From the NCBI GenBank assembly GCA_014905825.1, contig JACGCN010000040.1:62001-126000 (forward strand): a stretch of DNA of 64,000 nt, written 5' to 3'. The translations under genes were made by a program, and so were the position numbers. Below are positions 10,230 to 22,235 of the stretch, one piece after another. The notes below the pieces were generated by a model that was not told the origin of the DNA, did not search any database, and saw only the letters and a program-made list of their open reading frames with translations. Position 1 is the stretch's first letter. Every line of letters starts with the position of its first letter. Origin of the DNA: Lyophyllum atratum. Taxonomy: Eukaryota; Basidiomycota; Agaricomycetes; Agaricales; Lyophyllaceae.

Positions 10230-11854
10230 TCAATCTTCATCCTCCTCCTCCTCCTCCGCTTCACTATCCTCATCGATATCTCTGTCCTCCACTTCGAGCA
10301 GAAGCCGCGAATCAGGAAGCACCCCACACTCCTCCATCGTCTCATCCGGGTTGCAAAAGTACATCGTTTCCGTTCCATCGTCTTCCTCGACGACCAAGAT
10401 TAATCCCGAACTGTACAAAGACATGGTAAGCGAATAGGAAAAAAGGTCGGGGCTGCAGTGTGGCCATATTCTGGGTGGAGGAAACCGATCGCGACGCATG
10501 AAGTGCGGGACTACGAAGAAGAACGACTGGGAAGGTCTACGTACCGGTCATAGTCCACCTCGAAGGTCTTGCACGCACTCGCAAGCACTTTGCGCACCAA
10601 GTACTTGCCGCGCGTCTTGAATTCGACTGACGATTCCTCACCGTGGAAGCAGTGAATCACGATATTGAAGCGCCCGTCATCCTGCGCTTTGTTGGTGGTG
10701 GCCGCGCCGCCTGATGGGAGATGCAAGAAGGTAAATCAAAAGTAATAGAGTTTGTGATATTGTGTCTCCATACCTGACAGGGAGGGACGTGAAGAGGCGC
10801 CAGGAAGCTGTGCTACATCGATAGCCGATACTATGCGTATACGTCGTTAGCATCGCCTTGATAAGGCACAAGCGAAGAGGCGAGCAACGTACACCGAGCG
10901 CGCAGTGATTCTGCCTTGGATCTTGCCTTCCCGTGGGTCTTTGCTTCCGCTTCCGCATCCCTATCCTTATTGTTCACTGTGGATGTTGAGGCTTGTCCTG
11001 GTCTGGGGTCCTCAGCCCCAAAGCGCCAGAAATCGTCATCCTGGTCTGGCTCACGCGACTTACTCCCCGCGCCCTCGTCAAGGATTTCACGTTCACGTTC
11101 TAGCTCCTCGAATAACTCCTCCTCAAACGATTGTTTCTCTGTCGGCTGAGGCTCTGGCTCTGGCTTGCGCTGGGGTTTAGGAGCTTTAGGTGGACGTGAC
11201 TCCAGAGGTACAATTGGCGGAGCATGATAAAGCTTGGGCTTCGATCGCGACGGCACCTTTGTTGCTGGGGGTGCTGGGGGTGCGTCCTGCGGCTCACTTT
11301 CGACCTGAGCGACGACGCGTACGTCTTCACCACGATCCGCATGCTCCTGTGCCTTATTCCTGTCTGTGAAACTCTCACCAGCGTCGATTTGACGCGTCTT
11401 TCCCAGCCGTTTCGCCGTCAAAGCGGGTGCGGGAGCATCGTCCCGGACCTCAGTGGTATCGCCAATATCCTCCATTGGGGTCGCAGCTCTCTCCTCTATT
11501 CCTTCCACCTCAAGAATGACATTCACTTCGTCCAGAAAATTCGCCATGGTCGCGTACGCGCTCTCATCGATCTCCACCAGGTGTCCACGGCATACATCAA
11601 GCGTCATCGTCCGAAAGATCGGCCTCGCGCCAGGAAGAATTTTGAAGGTATGACGCGTCGTAGATATCAAATCCTACATGTATGTGTGAATGGATTTGGT
11701 CTATGTGTTTGTCTGGGCTTACTGCATAACGTCTTGGTCGCGCGACGAACTTCCTCGATATTATCCTGTTGTCAGAGTCGGACAAGGTTAGAACGATGAT
11801 AGGAACATCGCTTGTAGATTTTGTGAGAGGGTTGATGATTGAGGCGATGTGCAT
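10230..11854 (-). CDS. protein with ubiquitin-like folds at both ends
   Basis: Five minus-strand exons (11854-11723, 11673-10893, 10830-10774, 10710-10545, 10410-10230) give 438 residues with matching phases. The last ~95 residues (RFNIVIHCFHGEESSVEFK.. LVRKVLASACKTFEVDYD.. LILVVEEDDG.. ECGVLPDSRLLLEVED) have the strand-strand-helix-strand-strand order of a SUMO/ubiquitin-like domain, and the protein ends in an acidic Glu/Asp tail. The first ~105 residues (PIIVLTLSDSDN.. ISTTRHTFKI.. IFRTMTLDVCRGHLVEI.. EVNVILEVEG) show a similar pattern. The ~240-residue middle is charged and probably disordered with a Glu/Arg-rich helix (FEEELFEELERERE). Two SUMO-like domains recall Rad60/Esc2/NIP45 genome-stability factors, but I see no decisive motif and give no symbol. 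Confidence 0.65.
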
Positions 11855-12378
11855 TTGCAGGTTATGCTTGATAGTTGCAGGGACAATCTAGTCAAGAACG
11901 TTGAAGTTCTGCCACAACTTGTTCACGTTCTTTTCCTCGAGGCGAGTCACGGGACCACGTTCAGGAAGTGCCGCGGCGCTGAAATTGAAAAAAGAAGACT
12001 TCCCCGAGGACCGCTTCCTTATCAAACACATCGAACACATCATATTCACTCATTCCTAGTTGCTTGAAAGACGCTTTCAAACATCTTTGGAACACTTTTC
12101 GTGACGTTCATATCAACCTCTGAAGGTATCCCGGTTCTTCTTCAGTTTGGTTTCCCTTTCAGTATACCAGCTCAAGGTTCGCTGCACCAATTTCAAGTTG
12201 ACTGTGTGCACCGACGTTACAAGTAAGTGCGTACATCCTACGACTCAAGGGCATCCTTGGCGCTTTCCATCACACTCCGATCTTGCCATCGTACACCCAT
12301 CGGAACGCATCGCCTCTGCTAGCATCATAAACGAAGACAAACGCCTGGCTCTCCTAATACAACCCTCTTCTCGCTCTC
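11855..12378. other. divergent promoter region
   Basis: Lies between the minus-strand Ubl gene and the plus-strand F-box gene, so it should carry both promoters. No TATA box stands out and no coding frame is convincing. Confidence 0.5.
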
Positions 12379-13591
12379 ATGACGACACCATGTATTCCCC
12401 AACTCTCTTTCCCCCAGGAAATCATTGAAACCATTATCGACGAGCTTGCCGGGGATAATAGGACCTTGCTGAAGTGCAGTCTCGTGTCCTCGTCTTTTCG
12501 GGAGCCATCCCAGAAAACGCTTTTCCGTTCATTACACATCCACCTCGATTCCGACCACAAAACGAGGAACTCGAGCCTTCATCGTATCCTCGAAACCAAT
12601 CAATCCATTTCTTCCTCCGTCACGTCGATGTGCTTCTATTTTTACGATGATTCTGATGAGCTAGAATTCTCAGGAGAAGTGAACTCGATGGGTTTCTTTG
12701 GCGCCCCCCTGACGCTACCCAGGCTGCAAGCCCTCACATTGGACGCTCTTTCTAGTGGCATTGACTGGTCAGAACTCACGATCCCGCTCCAGACAGATTT
12801 CATTCACCTCATGCGCTCACCCATGCTTGTACGTCTTTCTATAATAGAGATAGATGTACCCTTGGATTTGTTACGCACGGTCGTGCAGTTGAAGTACCTA
12901 GAGATTCGAGACGCGCATTACACCCTCCAGGATTACCCTCCCTCAGAAATGCCTCATCCGATTCAACTGTCTAGTAACCCTGGGTACCTTGACGTTCTTA
13001 TCCTTCTCGACGAAATACCATACATTCAGGATCACGCCTCTCATCTTTCTTTAACACGCTTGCGCGGCTTCTCGGGTATAATAGAACACCAAAATGACCT
13101 CGGATCTTATCAGGAGATACTCAATCTGTCTGCATCCACGTTGGAGTCACTATCTTTACTCATTGACATGGGTATAAACTATAGTGAGTTCAGCCTACCA
13201 CCTGCAGTCCAATCACCCTAAAATATGCTCTTGGTAAACAGCAGCTCCGATTCGAGACCATCCCGATTTCCGATCTCTTCTACACCTTGAATGGCTAGAA
13301 ATCGACATCAGCGTGGGTCATTTGTCGAATTCGTTGAGATCCGCCTGGCTAGCCCGTGCTCTCGGGACAATCCCCCCGGCGAACAGCATTCGGACCATCA
13401 TCATCCGGGTCCGTGACCGGGCCTTAGAGAATTGGGGGCAGATCGACGAAGTCTTGACCCGAGAGCCTCATTCCTTGCCATTACAACGTGTTTTCGTTTC
13501 CCTTCCCTCATACCAATTCTTTCTACTTCCCCGGCTGTTTTCCAAAGGTATCCTCTTCGAAGATCGGCGACTCTCACGCCAAACGAGATAG
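12379..13591 (+). CDS. F-box protein (Agaricomycete type)
   Basis: Two exons, 12379-13183 and 13242-13591, joined by a 58-bp GTGAGT..CAG intron; 384 residues. The N-terminus, LSFPQEIIETIIDELAGDN.. LLKCSLVSSSF, is the typical F-box start of mushroom F-box proteins (P.E...I.....D...L..C.L....), followed by RTLF-like RSLHIHL and leucine-rich stretches (LPRLQALTLDAL, LKYLEIRDAHY, LESLSLLID, LLHLEWLEID) that suggest irregular leucine-rich repeats for substrate binding. It is expected to bind Skp1 in an SCF ligase. No sequence similarity to the F-box gene at 570 outside the motif. Confidence 0.8.
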
Positions 13592-14264
13592 TGAAGAAAC
13601 GCCAGGGTGGCCCTATGCACACCCATTCGCTTAGTTATCGGGCATAGGTTGCGTTAATACCACGTCAGGTTTTACTTTCGTCTGTCAGTGCGAGAGACAT
13701 TTGAGGGCAGCCTTGCCAGCATGGGACCATGTGGTTGTTCCATGTCCCGACCTGGGTTAAGTAAGGTAAGGTAAGGTACCTTGGACCTTTCCGGACTAGC
13801 GACGCGAAATAGGCGCACTGATCGTCGGACACCAAGAAGTCTTTCACGACGCTCTTCTCTACAGGCATTTGCTAAAGTGCCATGGTCCAAGCGACAGGCC
13901 CTGCTAAGTTCCTTTCAATGGGTAGGAAACGAGACTACTTCTGGTATCATACGCCTTATGCCCGGAATGGGTGCTCGACATGCGAGGATTGCAAACAGAA
14001 TTTCGGCGCGACATTTATCTGGTCTTTACTATATGTGCTACGAGTTGAAGGACGTCGTACATGGCGATCCGGATCCTGTTGATTCCAGATCACAAGGGAA
14101 CTCACTATGGACAAACGGTGTGTATGGAGGCGATACGTGTATATGACCGCGACTAGGTTTAGCATATCCTCAAGGTTCGCTTCCATCATCCGCTTGAAAT
14201 ATATTGCTCTCATGCTGATATCGAACAGACGAGTATTAGACAGATGATCTTACCTCTCAAACTT
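13592..14264. other. intergenic with a short GTAAG repeat
   Basis: A TAAGG-type microsatellite (four tandem units) lies at about 13758-13778. Two overlapping plus-strand frames between 13781 and 14146 show no domain, no conserved start context and no introns; I do not call them genes. Confidence 0.5.
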
Positions 14265-14813
14265 TCAGAAGAATGTTCCCTGTACGATCTCCCTTGCCTC
14301 CGATTCTCCAGACGGATACCTCCAGTACTGCGACAGTGCAAAACGCACGTCCTTAACAAACCCGGGCGATACCAAGCCGGCCTCCTCAAAGTCTCCCACA
14401 ACAACAGACAACCAATGTCTGCAACCCTCTCCGATCGCAGCAAACACATATCGGTCACGTTTCTTGGCGATGAGCACCTGCAGGACGTCTGACACGGCAG
14501 TCCCTGTGGGCAGCTCGGTGACTACCTCGTGTACATTACTTGTCGTGACGTTGGATTCGAGGATGAGCATGCCGGGCTCGTATGGGCCGCTGGGAGCTGC
14601 GTCGACGCGCACGGAAGAGTTGGGGTCGATCTCGAGGAAGAATGTCCAATGGTTGGCGGGTGTTTGACCGTCGGAACCTGCGTTTTCTTCGTTGGAATGG
14701 GCACAGAAGTGGATGGACGTGATGGGCGCGGTGAGTGTTGCTGCATTGAACTTGGATGTACCCCAGTTGCCCTCTGTGTTGTAAACGTGGGCTTTGACGA
14801 GGTTAGTAGACAT
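14265..14813 (-). CDS. uncharacterised fungal protein (DUF7770-like)
   Basis: A single exon of 182 residues. The sequence IHFCAHSNEEN.. ANHWTFFLEI.. SVRVDAAPSG.. PGMLILESN.. then FVFAAIGEGCRHWL and FAL..YWRYPSG near the end follows the pattern I associate with the fungal family DUF7770, of unknown function: an NHW centre, a basic mid-block and a G-x-G-C-R-x-W block. This family link is from memory of the pattern and is not certain. No signal peptide and no membrane segment. The gene is isolated, with about 730 bp to the next coding region on its 5' side. Confidence 0.65.
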   Translation of the reverse strand: MSTNLVKAHVYNTEGNWGTSKFNAATLTAPITSIHFCAHSNEENAGSDGQTPANHWTFFLEIDPNSSVRVDAAPSGPYEPGMLILESNVTTSNVHEVVTELPTGTAVSDVLQVLIAKKRDRYVFAAIGEGCRHWLSVVVGDFEEAGLVSPGFVKDVRFALSQYWRYPSGESEAREIVQGTFF

Positions 14814-15541
14814 CTAGCGAGAATTATGTGAGCATAGAACCGAAGAGACGTGAAGACCGTTGCCTACGGCGAGAGCTATTGGTATTGGAGGTGGTTGAAG
14901 TAGTAGATCACGGAAGTTCGATGGTAAGGCCGAGCAGAATGCTGCCGACATTTTATACCACCTGGATGATGAAAGTAAGGGTACGTGCCATGTGCAAGCT
15001 GGACCGAATGCCGAGAGGGCATGCGTTAGCCATGAGGCATAAGCTATATATTAGGCAGTCTAGTACTCGTTCTGTACGTGTTTACGCGGTACTGGTTTGT
15101 ACTAAATATTCACGGCTTGCTGTCTTTGCGATCCCGGCGCGGATACTCTTCACTGGAGAACAACCGCCTGACCAGTTGAAGAAGGAGTGGAATGAATTCT
15201 GTTCTTCCGTACAATATGCTGCCTGCGCCGACAAAAGCGCCATCACTGAAACCATTGTTCTAACTTCTGGGAACAACAACTTGAAAACCATCCTTCGATA
15301 CGGCGTCGCAGTCTATGGCAGTGATCATCAGAACAATTACAATCAACGTTTTCCGATGTGGCGTCACGTATGCCTTCCCAGAACAAGAAGAAAGGGCTTC
15401 TTGTTTTGTTCATTGGAGCCCATTCGAACCCGTATTTCAGTCACATCATAGGGAAGCCATGATACGTTCTGATTCTGAGGTCTTCACTGTACAAGTGCCA
15501 CTTAATATACATATCTACTAGCGTAGTCTCTTTAATTAAGA
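14814..15541. other. intergenic, one unexplained open frame
   Basis: A plus-strand frame of 207 codons runs from 14828 to 15451 without family resemblance. It starts almost on top of the minus-strand gene's promoter. Otherwise this is the promoter of the 14265 gene and the 3' flank of the EF-hand gene. A TATATATTA stretch occurs near 15044. Confidence 0.4.
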
Positions 15542-16828
15542 TCAAGGAAGGCTGAGCACCGTATGCATGAACTGGTCGTAGTTAATCTGGATCCACCCAT
15601 CACGATCCGTGTCGAGCTTGCCAAACGCCTCGCTAAGCTGCTTGACGACAACGCATGCGCGCACGAAGCGGTCGAAGGAGATGCCAGGAGGTGGCGCTCC
15701 ACGAGCACCTGTGGATGTGGCTTTAACGTCTTAGAAGGTTAGTATGGCTGGGGGAAAGGCTACAAGGGAAATTATTCACCGTATTTCTTCTGGACGAGGT
15801 CAAGCAGTGGAGGCGAGAGGTTGTAACTTTCACACCAGGTTTAGTTAAATGCATTGCATACGATATATCATGTTTGGATCTCACCCGAACTGGCCGAGGG
15901 CATCGCGAAGCTCTTGCCCGTCAATCGAGCCAGAGCGATCGCGGTCGAAGTGCTTGAAGACGTTTTGCCAGTCCTAAGGGAGACGGTCAACGTATGTTGG
16001 ATCAGAAGTAAAGAAAGTAGACTTGCCTTGATGTACTTCCACAGACCGGAGAACTTGACAAGAAATGTCAATGACGTCACTTCAAACTTATACCCGCGAA
16101 CCTACCTCATTGAATCCGATGGTGCCACTGCGGTCAGTGTCCTGTATCTAAAGTAAGGCCAAGGCTTTATTCACAAGTTTACAGGAATTACGCACGAAGA
16201 TGGACATCAACAATTTCACCGTGTCAAGGTCGAAAGCTGTAAACGATCATCAGCCTCCTTCAAGCATAATAGTCATCGCATATACTCACGAGTCCAATCG
16301 CCATTGATGAGCGCTCGCTCTGACACCCAGAAGTCAAGATCTATGTCAAAATATGCATGAGATGCCCGCTCACCCAGCTCAGGGGCAGTGATCGCGCCTG
16401 ACCGATCCGTATCAACAGTGGTGAACCATTGCCACAACCTACAAACACAAAAAGCAATCAACCTCCCAATCCTTCAGAAGGTGGTGTTCATGGGTCACAT
16501 ACTGGGGATCTGCACCCGGGGGAGGTCCGCGATTGCCTCCAGGAGGTGCGAACCCGCCTCCATAACCGGGCTGTTAGAATGACAGATTAACACTCCCATG
16601 AAGAAACATTCAAATGACGGGCGGCGCTTACAGGTCCGCCTTGCGGTGGTGCTCCATATCCACCAGGGGGCGCACCATAACCGCCTCCTCCTGCTCCCTG
16701 GGCTCCTGCTCCGTGGGTTGGGGGTGGTGCGCCGTATCCTCCTCCGGGGGGTTGATACTATGTACGGCTGAGATCAGCCAAGAAGAGCGGCGATGGAGCT
16801 ACGCCATGGTACATACGCCGTAAGACAT
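15542..16828 (-). CDS. PEF1: penta-EF-hand protein (ALG-2/Pef1 type)
   Basis: Eleven small exons on the minus strand: 16828-16817, 16757-16632, 16570-16503, 16438-16374, 16319-16290, 16236-16196, 16141-16106, 16053-16027, 15973-15885, 15826-15780, 15729-15542; all phases fit and give 242 residues. The N-terminal ~65 residues are Gly/Pro/Tyr-rich (GGYGAPP repeats). Then come EF-hand loops DTDRSGAITAPE, DTDRSGTIGFNE, DRDRSGSIDGQE and DTDRDGWIQINY; the fifth, degenerate hand is near the end and mediates dimerisation in the PEF family. Such proteins bind calcium and recruit partners at ER exit sites and in membrane repair. The intron after 16027 starts with GC (AAG|GCAAGT), a rare but known GC-AG class. 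Confidence 0.9.
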
Positions 16829-17416
16829 GCCAATTGAAATCTGTGGTGTGTAGGGTGTGAGGTTGGGGGAGAGGACGATGATAGACTTGACAGTGCAAGT
16901 CGAAGGGTGTTATCTAGCAAATGGAGCCGCACAGCCCGGAATGGGTAAACCGAATCATTGTGGCATCGCCGTCTCGGCTATTACCGACACTGCAAACACA
17001 GCTTGGCGCGATTGACGCGGTTCTGCTGGTATTTCTCAGGTTTGAAAGGAACGAGTTAATTGATACGATAGCGATTATACTGTCGAAATGAGTAATGCGT
17101 AGCGATACAAATGTGATCCATATGGCGAAAAGGAAATGAAATGCAATGACAACAACCAAACGCAAGCGGCTCGAGTAAGAGAACCAGGACACTACACCTC
17201 ACTGCCCCATGGCGGGGGCTGTACATGGTCCAGGACCCTGCATAAGCTCCTGGTCAGCAAGGCGTCGACTGGACGCACTTTGGACCACCTCCAAACCCTA
17301 TTAGTGGCGCGAAAATTGTCACCTCGAACACCTGATATGCATTCAGCGAGGGAATTTCTTTCGAGTTTTGTGAAGCCGTCATCCTCGATGGCTCCGCAGG
17401 AGCCTCGAAAAAAAGA
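16829..17416. other. spacer: PEF promoter and SPT7 3' flank
   Basis: Both flanking genes are on the minus strand. No coding signal that survives splice and phase checks. Confidence 0.5.
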
Positions 17417-20400
17417 TCAAGCGTGCTGTGGATCAGGCTTGACATGCCACATAGAAGGTTCCGATTGGGCTGGAAGTGTATACGCAGCAACGGGCGCTGC
17501 GTGTGGAGGGTACGGCAGTATCATCGGTGGAGGGGGACGTGGCTGCAGTTGCCCAGGTCCAGGTCCAGGCGCAGGCCCATCCTCGCCTTTCTTCTTCCTC
17601 CCATTCCCCGTCCCAACTCCCACCATCTTCTTCTTCGGAGGCGGTGGTGGCGCCCCCGCTGAAGCTGGAGCCGGCTTCTTCTTCTTCGACGCAGCGCCCG
17701 CAGGCCCGCCTTTGATGATCTGTCCGAGAGCGCCCATCTTCATCTGGACGGGATTCGGCGGGTCGTCCGGGAGGACCAGGGCGTCCAAGGGCACAGGTGT
17801 TGATGAGGGTACAGGGGGTTCGACGCCCTGTGCAACAGGCGGATACGGCGGCATACCATACGCCGGCTGAGGCGGTGGTGTGGCAGAAACTTGTGTCGTC
17901 GCAGCCAACGAGTTGAAGCGGGCGTGGTAGTAGGATTTGAGGAGGCCGATTTGGTCGTCGACTTTGGTAGCATTTAGGGGGATGAATGGTGGTGGAGGCG
18001 GGTATGGCGGTGGTGGTTCGGTAGGCTTCGCGCTGTAATTGGGGTGTTTAGAATAGATATCATGGGCTTCGGAAGTTGATACGTACACTGCGGACAACTT
18101 GTTCTGACCCTTCTTCCCTTTGAGTAGCTTCTTCGGGATGCTGAGGCTAGACATGCCAAATTCAGCTGCAATGCCCAACTCGCGAAGACCAAGGTAGTCT
18201 TCTCCGAGAGCGTCAGCAAAGTCGCCACTGAATATAGATTAGAGTTAGAGGTGTACGAGGTACTGGACGAGGCGGGCTTACATGGCGAGCGCCCCTGCTT
18301 CTTCTTCGTCCTCTTCATCGAAGAGGCCCTCGTCATCCAATACTTCGGCGGCTGTCTGAAGGGTTATTTGTATTAGGGAATGCAGGCGCCCGGACAATGC
18401 TGAGGTCACATACAGATTCCCGATATGCACCGACAAGTTTCTTCTCCAAGTCAAGCAGCCGTACGCCATATCTCTCCACATCGTCCGAGATATAACGTTC
18501 AAGGTCCTGGACCTTCGAAGTTCCACTTTCGAATAATGTGTGGAGGATTATTTCCTGGTGTGAAAACTTGAGGGACGGGAAAATGAGATATTCAAAGAGA
18601 TGTGGCTGACCTCTGGTGTCATCGTAGTGGAATACTTGTCGCACAAATATCGAATGGTACGTCCAACATTGAGAAGGTACTCCGACGCAACCCCAGCGAG
18701 GACATCCAACGCAACCTGAGAAGTACCTGAAAGAATCTATCATCGACACAGCCCAGCGGGAGAGGACGGAGACAATAACACACCTTGGAACCCAGCATGT
18801 TCCAGCGTTTTCCCACTCATCCACTTCACACAATCCGCCGCATTCTCCTCTCCGATCTCCACACCCCTCACCCGCCGCTTCCCTGTGACCGTAGCACTCC
18901 ACGGACGCTCATCTACCTTTTCATCCAAGTCCACACCATCCTCCTCGCCTAAAGCCATGGCCGGTGTCCCGCCGCGTGCACTGTACGGCATACCCTCGCC
19001 TCCACCCCCGCCCTCGGGATCCTCAGCATTCGTGCTGTTCACATTTAGGGCGGCGAACTTCGCATGCGTCTGCCTCAGGCGTTTCATCGTCTTAATATTG
19101 CCATTCATCATCCTCAGGAGCGACTTCGGCGCGGCCTCCTCTGTCTGCTTCTTGCGTCGCTTGGGCCGGACCTTCGGTCTACGTATAGGTGCAGAGTCCA
19201 ATGTCGTGGCGGAGGAGGAGGCAAAAGGGATGTCAGGGAGGCCGTTTGCGAGCAGCTGGTCGGACTGTACAGCACCCCACCAGAGCTCTGAGACTTCATC
19301 CTTCTCGAATGCGAGGGGCGTCGCGTATTGGGAACTGAAACGAGCGCGTTTCCGAGGCCGGTTATCCAAAATGCCGTTCCTGCAGGATGGATGAGGGTTG
19401 AGTCAAGGAATAAATAGCAGGATGTGGAGACAAATCACGTACACGAGCACTTTGCGCTTATCGCCAGGTTTGTCGTCGACAGCCATGGCATTCTCCGGAG
19501 TTGGTGTACGGGGGGATTCAGATGTAGATGGTAGCTCGACTGGAGCTGCGAGTTCTTGGAGCTTCGCAAGCAGGGATGCATCGTCGATCTTGTTGCTACT
19601 TGGCGCGTCAGAAGTTTGCGTAATTTCGCGGTCAAGGCGCGAAAACATAGCCATTCCCTCTCGTGTTCGATTGATGGCAGGGGTATCGGGGAAAGGTACA
19701 TCTCGGCGGGGGATAGATTTGGCTGTAAGAGCTGGAGACGGCTGAATGTTCGGGGTAGTGGATTTAGAGATGGTGGGGAGGGAGGGAGACCGGGTGTGCG
19801 AGTACAAACGACCGTTGAGCGGCCCATTTCCGTTAATCTTTGGGCGGGCGACATGAGTGGCAGATATATCGGAGGGGATAGGAGGGTCGGCGCGCTCCTT
19901 GCGATCCGTGATATACTTGAGTAGGCGATCTCCCTTAACCTTAAGGCGTTTGACGCACGGCCGGAGAGGGTGGATCTGAAACGTCTTCAGGAGGCGCTTG
20001 GGACGCCAAGGACCGATACACGCACCTCCGCCGCATTATAAGTTAAACAGTTCGACCAAATGAGCTCCAAATCATCTTTAAACTCGCGCTTCGACTTGTA
20101 TTGCTTTGATTTGACCTTCTTGAGCATAGTCGTAAAGTCCATAGGGTTGGGAATGACTATCAGGAGTTCAGTACGCGGTCCTGCAGCTGGAGATATATTG
20201 TCTGACCATCATAATAGTCGGGCGCCTCTGCTCTTGATACTGGCTTTATGAATGCTTCGGCATCGTGGTTATCCTAAATACATGTTCAACGCGTCATAAT
20301 AAGGTGAATCGAAGAACGCACGATCGTGACAGTCTTCAAGTCGAGCAAGAGCCCTTCCAACGAGTCATAGAAGGCGTCAGACGCGGAAACCTTGGAATCA

Positions 20401-20613
20401 TAACTCTGGCGCTATTTGGAACAGTCAGCCCTCAAATCACGGATGAACCTATGGTCAACTTACCCGGCTCTCCTTGACAGTCGTTAATAGTAGTTTGAGG
20501 TCGGAATCAGGGTAGGATGACTTGAGCTGACTCTCTGTTAACGTCCGAAGGAGATTCTGCAGACGTGTCAGAGAAAATTACGGTGGATTCGTCACATTTG
20601 AACTCACATTCAT
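17417..20613 (-). CDS. SPT7: SAGA subunit Spt7 (bromodomain, histone fold)
   Basis: Twelve minus-strand exons: 20613-20608, 20556-20464, 20411-20322, 20273-20207, 20156-20026, 19975-19443, 19379-18784, 18726-18611, 18554-18414, 18355-18282, 18227-18087, 18032-17417; 867 residues. The start [15 protein letters not shown] and [11 protein letters not shown] is typical of fungal Spt7. Residues ~85-150 are a bromodomain ([21 protein letters not shown].. [13 protein letters not shown]) that would bind acetyl-lysine. Residues ~480-580 carry the histone-fold region ([15 protein letters not shown].. [11 protein letters not shown].. [11 protein letters not shown]), and [16 protein letters not shown] with [14 protein letters not shown] is the Spt7 C-terminal hallmark. 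The tail is Pro-rich. Spt7 is the scaffold that pairs with Ada1 in the SAGA coactivator. The 54-bp intron 18086-18033 keeps the frame if retained. Start chosen for family fit; a longer N-terminal frame is open. Confidence 0.88.
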
Positions 20614-21605
20614 CCTCTGAACCTCCGCATTCGTTGTTGAGCGTAGAAGTGAATGCTTGGTATTCGCACTCCGCATTGTGTTCGGCACTTTCCGGATACA
20701 TAAGGCATGGCCCATTGTCCCAGGTATCGATCCCGTCCCTCTCAAAGCCCCCAGAAGGTGTTTTCGACGCTGGGCCCATTTGTTCATCGACGGCCAATAT
20801 TATGCGACAGCACTCCTTCACCTTATGATCAATCGTATGCTAAGACGACTGCACACACTAATTTTCCTTGTGTCTAAAGATCGAGTATATCTTCTACGGC
20901 ACACTCTCAGAAACTGACCTCGAACAGGACTGGATGATGCGCGTTCCGGGTCTTCGCTTCGGGAATGTTTTGCTAGCCCATTTCATGCCATGATCTACTG
21001 GCATGCTCTGTAGTTCTTAAGGGCTGGTGCGCTGCGCCCTTGTCATTTTGACAGATGACTGCTCAATGCCTCTTCTCATTTGAGACCCAGGCTGACCCAC
21101 GGATGGTCATTACCCTTGTCTATTGTCTGTTAAATCTCCTGTGCTTGTTTAAAACTAAAAGCCAACTGACGAAAATAGACCTGGCCTTACAAGACCATCA
21201 TGATGCAGTGATCATTAGCCTACCACCATGGAGACACACGGGAATCGGGATGTGGTGAGGTTGCTCAATTATGTTGCCATCTAAATTCCCGGCGGGTAGC
21301 GCTGCGTCCATGGCGACCTCGCCCGTCGTCGCAGTATGACCTCGTCCATGCTGTGCTGCCCACTAGCCGCCGCTTCGCGTTGATGGAGGCAAGCCTGTGC
21401 CGTCGTCAAGCCGCGCACTAACCACATATAAAACCCCAGCTCATCTCACTAGGATCATCATAAACAGTGCAGGCGCTGATTCCCTCAACGCGCCTTCTTC
21501 AACAACCTTTATAACGACCTTTCACGACAACTCACTTCATAACATCCTCCACAGACGCCAACCACTCTCATCCACACCTACCATACACCACACCAGCGCC
21601 TCATA
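20614..21605. other. divergent promoter region
   Basis: Between SPT7 (minus) and the small plus-strand gene at 21606. A TATAAAA box lies at 21427-21433. No further gene is seen; open frames at 20657-20917 and 21055-21258 lack support. Confidence 0.45.
21427..21433 (+). promoter_or_regulatory. TATA box of the gene at 21606
   Basis: TATAAAA about 170 bp before the ATG at 21606, followed by a CA- and TC-rich leader as in many fungal promoters. Confidence 0.45.
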
Positions 21606-21986
21606 ATGACATTCACGCTCGAATCCAACTTCTCCGCGCCCACTCGCTCTCGTACAACCCCTTTCGCACACAAACGTTCTTCGTCGAGTTCATCTACCAC
21701 ATCCACTTCATCCTCGACCTCCTCAAATGGCGGACACTCCCTGCGCGAACGTCGCGGTGTATCATTCCGGCTGTCCTTCACCGGCGCCCAAACCCCCACC
21801 GACATGCCCTCACCTAAACACCAACTCGAGCCGCGCTTGCCCAGTCTTCCCCGGGGACGGCGCGCACTACCAATGCCAGTTGCCGTGTTCAACTACGATG
21901 CCGTCATGGGCAAGGCCGGTGCGAAGAGCGCGAGGGCCAGAGATTACGGGATGGGAGAGGATGGGTGGACCGTCGTGCTCTCATGA
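21606..21986 (+). CDS. short Ser/Thr-rich hypothetical protein
   Basis: A single exon of 126 residues preceded by a TATA box and a CA-rich leader. The N-terminal half is a Ser/Thr low-complexity tract (about residues 25-45), then Arg-rich (SLRERRGVSFRLSF), and it ends in a more ordered tail with VFNYDAVMGKAG and DYGMGEDGWTVVLS. No domain recognised and no signal peptide. The ordered tail, the codon bias toward C-ending codons and the promoter make it likely to be a real gene rather than chance. Confidence 0.55.
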   Translation: MTFTLESNFSAPTRSRTTPFAHKRSSSSSSTTSTSSSTSSNGGHSLRERRGVSFRLSFTGAQTPTDMPSPKHQLEPRLPSLPRGRRALPMPVAVFNYDAVMGKAGAKSARARDYGMGEDGWTVVLS

Positions 21987-22235
21987 ACTATAATTATCAC
22001 CTGAAGACTCTTTCGTGTAGGGAGCATCAAACCTTAAAAGCATAACCTATTCGCTGCCCAGTATACTTTATAATATCTTCAAGTAATCTACCTAATGAAC
22101 TGTTCTAGAGCCTTGTCGCAAGTCGCTCAGCTTCCTCTGAAGCGTTCTCAACACGAACAGCCGGTATCAGTATTAGGGCAGAGCGTGGCCTCAGTGATTA
22201 TTATCCTACATAGCGGTATTGAGAGAAAATCTACT

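Noticed and set aside
14828..15451. 207-codon plus-strand open frame
   Set aside because: No family resemblance or splice structure and it starts in the promoter of the minus-strand gene. Basic, mixed composition suggests chance. Kept only as an unexplained frame.
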